From NCBI RefSeq assembly GCF_013368755.1, contig NC_049563.1, positions 5,580,001 through 5,644,000 on the forward strand: a stretch of 64,000 nucleotides of DNA, written 5' to 3'. The position numbers were made by a program, and so were the translations under genes. This DNA comes from Talaromyces rugulosus (Eukaryota > Ascomycota > Eurotiomycetes > Eurotiales > Trichocomaceae). The notes under the pieces were generated by a model that saw only the letters and a program-made list of their open reading frames with translations, had not been told where the DNA came from and did not search any database. Below are positions 56,408 through 64,000 of this stretch, piece by piece. The stretch's first letter is position 1. Every line of letters starts with the position of its first letter.

Positions 56408-59400
56408 ATGTTGATACAGCTGCTTGCAGGTGCTGCCGTCGCAGCAATAGCTGTTCCCGCTGTCGCTGGCTCTGTCGTCGACCTGTCTGCGCAAAACTGG
56501 ACACTGTCGAGCAACAACGTGACCGTCGCTGGCCATGTGCCCTCACACGCCCATCTCGACCTGCTGGCTGCGGGCGTCATTGGCGAACCTCTGTATGGCA
56601 CAAACGACACCGAATTACTTTGGGTGCAGCGCCTGAACTGGACCTATTCCACGACTTTGGGGGATCTGTACGTGCAACCTCGCGTCTGCCAAATTTTTTC
56701 TCTTGTTTCTTTTTTGTTCGCGTCGGGCTGATGGATGTAGCACAACGGAAGGGGACACTGCAACATGGATCGTGTTTGACGGCCTCGACACCTTTGCCTA
56801 CATCGAGCTGTGTGACCAGCCTGTCGGAAACGCCGACAACCAGTTCCGACAGTGGTATTTCGATGTCTCGAGCATTGTCCAGTCATGCAATGCATCCGAG
56901 CCAACACTGAGCATCAATTTCGGCTCGGCATCCAAGATAGTAGCAGCCATTTCTGAACATGGAGATCGTGTGTCTCCCCTCCCTTCCTCTCCGCCCTTGG
57001 AAGATATCTGGGAAAGCTAACATTGAATCTCCAATTAAGCTCTCCTGAACTTTACCGATGGTGGCCCAACTCAAGAATTTTGCTGCAAAGAGTACATGCG
57101 CAAACAGCAATCCGATTTTGGCTGGGACTGGGCCCCACAGATTGGCCCTGCCGGGATCTGGCAGCCCGCCCGACTCGTGCAGCTCGACCAAACAGTATAC
57201 ATTCGGAATACCCTGATCGACATCTATCGTAAGGGGCAGATGAATAATATTCCACCAGATCAATCTCAGCCATTCGTGTTTAACGTCAGCATTGACTTTA
57301 TAGGCTCGCTTCCCAACGGCTCCTCCCTGCAGTTGACCCTTGTCGATGCTCAGGATAACCCTGTAGTAGACTCGAAGACGTTGGGAGGTGTCTACGCCTC
57401 AGATGAAACAATAACAGGGAGCATCACCATCGATCCCGATCTGGTTAGCCTATGGTGGCCTGTCGGCCTCGGTGACCAGAATCTGTATCAAGCAAATGTC
57501 GACATTGTGAACGGCAATGGCCCAATTGCAACCGTCAACAAAACAGTTGGATTCAGAACAATCGTCTTGAATTTACTTAATGTCACAGACAGCCAGCTGG
57601 CTGCTGGTGTACAGCCCGGAAGCAACTGGCACTTTGAGGTTAATGGCCATGAATTCTATGCCAAGGGCTCAAACTTGATTCCTCCGGATGCTTTTTGGCC
57701 GAGGGTCAACGACACCAAGATACGCAAGTTAGTTTTTTCGCCTGCAAAAAGCAAAACAAAAGATGTGCAATTGTTGCTAATGCTTATTCATCAGTCTGTT
57801 CGATGCTGTTGTCACCGGCGTAAGTTATCCATTCATTACGTTCGATAGCCAAGATTTAACAGCCACAGAACCAAAATATGCTGCGCGTGTGGTCTTCCGG
57901 AGCCTACCTACCTGACTGGATATATGACATGGCAGATGAGATGGGTATTTTGCTGTGGTCTGAATTCGGTGGGTTATTGAAATGTTTCTCGTCGATTACC
58001 TGAGCTCATACTAACATGTGTTCCAGAGTTTTCCGATATGGAATATCCGACCAATTCGTCATACATAGACGAGTATATCGCCGAGGCTAGTTATCAAGTG
58101 GTAAATAAAGACTGGGCCCATGACATGAGAAGTGGGAGCTAACCAATATATGCAGCGCCGTGTAAACCACCATCCTAGTCTCGCACTCTGGGCTGGTGGC
58201 AACGAGCTCGAAGCCATCATTCTCTATTATTTTTTCGATGCCAATAACCCCAGCCGAATACAGCGCATGTATGAAGAAATCCAGCAGAAAACGCTCATCC
58301 AGGCCGTGTATGCAAACTCGCGATCGATTAGCTACATTCCATCTTCGTGAGTCCTTGTCGTAGCCAATTTTATTGTGTCCTACGCTAAGAGAAAAAAAAC
58401 ATCGACAGCACCTATAACGGCTTCATCAGGCTGGATTTTGCTTCTGATATGCCGGAGGTTCCGCGTTACAAGAATACCTCTGGCCCCGACTATCTCTATG
58501 CCAATACCGGTGAGTCCTGTTTTATACACCTGGTACTCCAGCCATCTAACGGCATTTAGATACTTATAACTACGACGTGAACCAAGCCTTCAGTGTCAGT
58601 AGCTATCCTATCGGCCGTTTTGCTACTGAGTTCGGATTCCAGTCTATGCCTTCGGTATATTCGTGGCAACAGTCCGTTCCTTCTGAGCAGCTTTCAGTGT
58701 TCTCTGACATGGTCATTCACCGGAACCGGCACTATGGTACCGGCAACACTACGCGCGAGCAGTCAGTTTCCGGTATTGAGCAGATGACCGCTGGGGTTGA
58801 AGCGTGGTACCCTATACCGAATATGACGGATCCAGTGGCGAATTTCAGGTGCGTTCTATGTTCACACGAAACAAGAAAAGTCATTTGTGTTGATTTTATA
58901 CAGTTCTTGGTGCTGGACAACCCAAGTCTTCCAAGCGGACTACTACACCTCGGAACTTGCATTTTACCGCCGCGGTGCCGGTCTGCCAAATCGCAACATG
59001 GGTTCATTGTACTGGCAGCTTGAAGATCTATGGACTGCGCCAACCTGGGCGAGTATTGAGGCAGACGGGCGTTGGAAGGTGCTCATGTATCGCGCAAAGG
59101 ACATTTATCAGCCTGTTGTTGCGCATTCGTTTTACAACACTTCCACGGGAGATTTGGAGGTCTGGGCGATATCTGACCTTTGGTCGACAGTGAATGGTAC
59201 CATGAAATTGTCGTGGATGAACTGGGACGGCACAGCTGTATCAGGACCGAGTGGAGACAGCAGCGCAGATCCAATACCGTTTACCATCGGGCCCATCAAT
59301 TCGACTCTGTCCTACACAGCAACTTTGCCGACGACCTCATCTGGGACAACAGACCTGGCCAGTCTAGTCCTCAAAGTCGACATTTCGGCTGTCGGCCAGT

Positions 59401-59741
59401 CACCTAATTCTGCCAAACAGCGTACATACATGCATACTTCATACTTTCATCCTGCTAGCCTCCAAGATGCTAAATTGCAGGACCCAGGCTTAACACTCGC
59501 GTCTAGCGGTGGTGACGATGGTGACTACAAGTTCACGGTCACCGCAAGTACGGGTGTTGCTGCATGGGTCTGGCTGGATCATCCACTCGGTGTACAGGGT
59601 GCTTTCTCTGATAACGGCTTCTGGTTAACTCGGGGAGAGGCAAAGACAGTGCAATTTGCCGTGAAGAATGACTGGACTGAGGGAACGTGGGTGGATGGCG
59701 TGACTGTTAGAAGCATATGGAACAACACTCTATCTGGTTGA
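56408..59741 (+). CDS. mndA: Secreted beta-mannosidase, glycoside hydrolase family 2
   Basis: Ten exons (56408-56667, 56741-56967, 57040-57727, 57795-57819, 57869-57968, 58027-58100, 58156-58346, 58409-58509, 58560-58848, 58904-59741) sum to 930 residues. Residues 1-21 are a signal peptide ([21 protein letters not shown]). The N-terminal sugar-binding domain follows, including [16 protein letters not shown] and [11 protein letters not shown]. The catalytic barrel has [20 protein letters not shown], the acid/base Glu in LWAGGNELE, and the nucleophile Glu in [17 protein letters not shown]-terminal beta domains end the protein. Many N-glycosylation sites are seen. It releases terminal beta-mannose from mannan or N-glycan fragments outside the cell. 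Exon 4 is only 25 nt but phase-consistent. Confidence 0.94.
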
Positions 59742-60084
59742 GATTCTACGGGTGAAAGGGTGACAACTGGGTTCGTGGAGTAACTTTAATAAATAGGAGA
59801 AATGACAAGATCTCGTGCAGTATGTAGAGAATTGGTTGTCGTTCTAGAATATTCGGTGCATCAAAGCGAGGGTAGCGTATTGAGTCATCACTCCTAGTCT
59901 TATTATCACATCATTAATGTGATGACTCACAAGCGACCCTAGTGCCACTTAGCAGATAAAATATGTGTCAACCTGAGAAGACTATTTTAGCCACATGCGT
60001 CTAAATCGTTGCTCCTGCACACATACGTGTATTGTATTGTTTATATCATTCCTCTATTGATCGCATCTGAAAGCAACGGCCACC
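59742..60084. other. Intergenic region (343 bp)
   Basis: The 3' flank of the mannosidase and promoter of the aminotransferase. An inverted repeat around GTGATGACTCA/TGAGTCATCAC lies near 59880-59930, possibly a terminator-like hairpin. No genes. Confidence 0.55.
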
Positions 60085-61412
60085 ATGCACAACATCGAGA
60101 CATTTGAGCTTAGAAAGGTAAGTTAATCCCTCTACGCCACTGCCTTTTACATACCCGTCTTGCAGGTCACAATGAAAGAGAGTGATCACTATCTGACTGT
60201 CACTAGTGGATGCGCATTCACGGTCCCAACACACGCTACAGCCTTGTCGGATCTACTGCGGTGCCTCTGACTATCAAGCGTCTCGCCTCGCTCTCATCCG
60301 ATCCCGCCACGACAGCCCAGGCGCTGGGATCACTCGACTCAGTTCCACTCGGCGAACCCACTAATAACTTAGAGCTTCGTGAGAACGTCGCCGCGGCGTT
60401 GTTCGATTTCGCGACGAGCGGTGTCACTGCCGAGCACGTTTTCATCCCGGGGTCTGGAACGACCGCGGCCAATGGGCTGCTCACGCAGTCTCTCGTACAG
60501 CCTGGAGATCATGTTATTGTACAATATCCCAGCTATGCGCAGTTACTTGACATCCCCAATGCGTCCACAGGAGTCGATGTCTCGTTGTGGAAAATGAACC
60601 CAGCCGACGGGTGGACGGCAGATATTGATCAACTCCGTACAATAGTTGAAAAGGGGAAAACAAAGCTGATCGTGCTGAACAACCCACACAATCCAACCGG
60701 GTATTCACTCCCAACTGAGTTTCGTCGCGAGATTGTGAAACTGGCAAAGGATAACGATGTTTGGCTCCTCGTAGATGAGATATTCCGCCCCTTGTTTCAC
60801 GAGCCTGGCAGCGATACATCCTCGTTCATGGATTTCAGCGCCGAGTACTCGAAGATTGCCGTGACAGGATCATTAAGTAAAGCATGGGGGCTGAGTGGTA
60901 TTCGAATTGGATGGATTGTGACCAAGGAACAGTCCGTACTCGAAGCCTGCCGCAACTTGGGCGGATATGTGTTTGGCCACTGCGGTGCCCTTGACAGTGT
61001 CATCGCCACCGAGGCCTTATCGTCGCGTTGCAGAAACGGCATTCTGCAACAAAATCTTGCCCAAGCAAAGGCAAACATCCCGCTCCTGGAGCAGTTTGTG
61101 CAGCGCAATGCGGGACATGTCGCTTGGACGAAGCCGATATCCGGCTCAACAGCCTTTGTCCAGTTCCGTAAAGGGGACAAACAACCAGTAGACGCGGTTG
61201 ACTTTTGCAAAAAGCTAAAAGCACGCACTGGGGTACTGCTGGCCCCAGGGAGTCTATGTTTCGGAGATGGACTGGAGAAAAGAGGTGGGACGGAGGACCT
61301 CAAGGGCTTTGTTAGGTGGCATTTTACGGGGCTCACAGAGGTTATGGAAAGGGGCATCGCTGAAATCGAGTCTTTCCTACGCGATGGGTTTGACGAAGTC
61401 CAAGTGGAGTGA
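60085..61412 (+). CDS. PLP-dependent aminotransferase, class I/II (fold type I)
   Basis: Two exons (60085-60117, 60207-61412) give 412 residues; the first encodes only MHNIETFELRK. The PLP pocket is complete: GSGTTAANGL for the phosphate loop, NNPHNPTG, the Asp of LLVDEIF, and the Schiff-base lysine in TGSLSKAWGLSGIRIGW. An arginine in FVRWHFTG can bind the substrate carboxylate. Similar proteins are annotated as aspartate/other aminotransferases or capreomycidine-synthase-like enzymes; the amino acid substrate is not clear. It probably acts in the cytosol. The preceding mannosidase and following STAND gene are not related by pathway. Confidence 0.9.
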
Positions 61413-62003
61413 CGTATTTGTATTGATCATTGCGATAGTGTATCTCGTCGCTCTGGAAGACATGGTTTAGAAGACATCTTGTCGCTCGCTCGGCGGAGGC
61501 GGATATGCTGGGTATCAATTACATGTAGTTTCTTCATTAATGGAGTTGATGTGCCAATAGGGGCGCTACAGGCAGCGCTTTACTCAACATAGGATAACAC
61601 CTGGGATATATAGTTACCACGGGCTGATTATTTTCAAGATCAGGGGTCTTCGATTACTAAGAAGCCTCACACTTGTGGTATACATCAAGAAAGTCTTTAT
61701 AGAAAAATAGGGCATTACGCAGGCAATACTGGTGTCAACCTAATGTACTGATAACAGCCAATCTTAACCTTAAAATTGCTACTAGTGCTTAGGAGCGATG
61801 GTGTTGAGGTTGTCTCCAGACCCCGCTTTTAGTTCAGCTCGGTCCAGTTCTAAACAATCAACTCGTCAACGCAACCCAACTCAATATCATCATGGCTGAC
61901 TGACATTGACTTGATCGCCACTCTGCTGGGAGGTCCTTGGCAGCAGCGGAAACAACTGAATCAGTGAGGCAGACAACTGGGAGTCACAGCCGATCTTGGT
62001 AAA
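61413..62003. other. Intergenic region (591 bp)
   Basis: The 3' flank of the aminotransferase and promoter of the right-hand STAND gene. Nothing specific seen. Confidence 0.55.
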
Positions 62004-64000
62004 ATGGCCGAAATTGGACTCGCGGCGAGCGTGGTTGCCATCATTCAACTCACAGCATCATGCTTGAAGCTCTCCAGGAAATGGATTGGTCCGTCTGAGT
62101 TCAGCTCGTCGGAGCTCACAACTTTGACCACCGCGCTGTACGACTTCAATGGAGCAATCAAGACCTTCCAGACCCACCTCGAGATCCACGAAGACAACGA
62201 AGCAAGGCTTGTGAGCCTGGAATACCTCGAAAGTGCCCTTTCGCGATGCAGCCAGGCTTTAGATATCATTAAACAATTCATAGAGAGGGGAGGACGGATA
62301 AACAGAGTTGTGCTAGGACCCAAGTTTGATCGCAAGTTGAAGTCGTCACTCACAGTGCTACAAGGAGCAAAAGAGCTTTTCATGCTCGCAGTGCAGGCCG
62401 ATCAACAGTGAGTAGCCTTTTTCTGGTGCATGGTCTTGGCTAAGTTGATGGCAAGGTCAATCTTACTCGGGGTTGATCGCTACATCCGTAATGTCGCAGA
62501 AGACAGCCGAGACATCCTGGCCGTCACTCAGCATAACGAGGTCCAACTCGTCGAAGTGCGCAAGGCCCAGACCGATCAGGCTTCGTCTAGAGAGAGACAA
62601 GCAGTCCTTGACTGGCTGAGTCGTTTGGATCATGCCTTTGTGCAGAGCGACTACTTCAATCGCCGACATCAGGGCACGTGGCAATGGTTTCTTGAGTCAG
62701 CTACCTTTACCGAGTGGCTGGATACAGGCTCGAAGACTCTGCTCTGTCTGGGGATTCCTGGGGTAGGCAAGACGATCCTCATGTCAACTATCGTGCACCA
62801 TCTGCAGGAGCAATACCGTTCCGATGCGTCGGTGAAGCTTGCGTATGTATACCTCAATTATGGACGTCAGGATGAGCAAAGCCTAGAGCAACTTCTCGCA
62901 AGTCTCCTACAGCAGGCATGCTGGCGCGAGTCGCAGCTCCCGGATACTGTGAAGTCACTCTACGACCACCACAAGGAGAACAAAACGCGACCGTCCGTTG
63001 ATGAGCTCACAACAGCCCTACAATTAGTCATGACTTCGCACTGTCGCGTCTTTATTCTTGTTGACGCACTGGACGAGTGCCAGACAGCTGATGGGTCCCA
63101 GTCGACGTTCTTGAAAATACTGACCAAAATCCAGCAGAGCTCAACGGCTTCTGTCTTCTTAACCTCAAGGATAGTTCCAGATGACATGCATGAGTTTAGC
63201 GACGTGAAATCGGTCGATATTTGCGCGAATCGCAGTGATATGCAGGAGTACTTGAATGGCCAGATGTTTCGGCTGCCGCGAGTTGTGAGGCAAAATCCAG
63301 AGCTACAAGAGCAAGTTAAAACTGAAATACTCGGAGCTTCTGATGGCCTGTGAGTTAGTCTGTAACACAGGTTCAACAGGCTTTGTGCTGACCACGCCTG
63401 CAGGTTCCTGCTTGCTCAGCTCCATCTTGATTCGCTAGTGGGAAAGAAGTCCGTCAAGTCTGTCAAAGCTACTCTGCACAGCCTCGCGAAAGGCTCTGGA
63501 TTGTATGACAACGCATACAATATGACACTGGTGCGGCTTCGAGGCCAGGATGCCGACAGCGTGGAGCTTGCCAGACAGGCCCTCTCATGGCTTGTATCCG
63601 CCAAACGACCGCTGACTACAGCGGAACTACAGCATGCCCTGGCCGTGGAACAGGGCACAGGGGAACTTGATGAAGAAAACCTGAACTCGATTGAAGACAT
63701 TGTGTCAGTCTGCACCGGACTGATCACTGTCGACAAGGACAGCGACGTCGTCCGACTCGTGCATCGCACAGCCCACCAATACTTGCAGAGCATACGACAA
63801 GACTGGTTTCCACGGGCTGACAGAGACATCGCAATAACTTGCCTGACCTACCTCTCCTTTCCCATCTTTGAAAGCGGGGCATGCTCCACGGATGACCAGC
63901 TAGAAGAACGACTTGTCGAGTACCCGCTACACAGCTATGCCGCGCACAACTGGGCGTATCATGCCCGCAAAGACGACATCCCAACGAAGTTAGTCTTGGG
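62004..64000 (+). CDS. NACHT STAND (NLR-like) protein, C-terminus cut by window edge
   Basis: Three exons visible (62004-62407, 62456-63349, 63404 onward), open to the right edge. The N-terminal ~135 residues (MAEIGLAASVVAIIQLTASC) match the helical fungal STAND N-terminal domain. HQGTWQWFLESATFTEWLD precedes the NTPase. Walker A is CLGIPGVGKT and Walker B VFILVDALDE, both canonical. The winged-helix-like region contains LARQALSWLVSAKRPLTTAE and LVHRTAQQYLQ, followed by YPLHSYAAHNWAYH, which usually leads into ankyrin or other repeats beyond the window. The role is probably signal-dependent oligomerisation in incompatibility or stress defence, by family analogy. Confidence 0.88.

Overview
The window is nuclear DNA of a filamentous ascomycete, most likely a eurotialean mould such as Aspergillus or Penicillium. 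The evidence is short GT-AG introns of about 45-90 nt with CTAAC-type branch points, moderate codon bias, 0.3-2.6 kb spacers, and a gene repertoire typical of this group: Zn2Cys6 regulators, a CFEM-GPI protein, an SAT4-type rhodopsin-like receptor, NACHT/ankyrin STAND proteins, a flavin-carrier (Flc) protein and an SSU1-type transporter. Gene models were spliced by hand from reading frame, splice consensus and family signatures. For most models the exon lengths sum to a whole number of codons. No rRNA, tRNA, CRISPR array or intact transposon was seen.

Layout. 1-9.6 kb: a Zn2Cys6 regulator cut by the left edge (-), an NAD-dependent epimerase-like enzyme (+), a CFEM GPI-anchored surface protein (+) and an Flc/TRP-like membrane protein (-). 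10.8-20.8 kb holds mostly housekeeping-type genes: histidine phosphatase (+), 5'-nucleotidase (-), PCI-domain protein of the Thp1/CSN12 type (-) and a flavin monooxygenase (+). 21-35 kb is gene-poor and more AT-rich: a small coiled-coil protein (-), a ceramide synthase (-), a rhodopsin-like membrane protein (+), a membrane-anchored GH30 glycosidase (-) and a damaged metallo-beta-lactamase-fold gene (+), with two empty stretches above 2 kb that contain perfect hairpins, a 16-bp palindrome and a telomere-like repeat. 35.8-45.4 kb is accessory: F-box/ankyrin protein (+), a regulator with both C2H2 and Zn2Cys6 domains (+), an SSU1-like exporter (-) whose stop lies 28 bp from that regulator's stop, an EthD-domain protein (-), a modular repeat protein (-) and a frameshifted hemerythrin-like gene (+). 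46.4-50.2 kb: arrestin-like adaptor (+), a 97-residue protein holding a complete Zn2Cys6 cluster (-), guanylate kinase (-) and a Tudor-like Hva1 protein (-). 50.5-64 kb: a NACHT-ankyrin STAND protein (-), an SDR oxidoreductase (+), a secreted GH2 beta-mannosidase (+), a PLP aminotransferase (+) and a second NACHT STAND protein cut by the right edge (+).

No classical secondary-metabolite backbone gene (PKS, NRPS, terpene cyclase) is present. The 37.7-42.4 kb block (regulator, exporter, EthD protein) is the most cluster-like unit. The two STAND proteins fit the fungal self/non-self recognition or stress-surveillance repertoire. The most unusual observations are the dual-domain regulator packed against an exporter, the orphan mini zinc-cluster protein, the exon-per-repeat protein, two genes with apparent frameshifts, and the hairpin-rich gene-free intervals.
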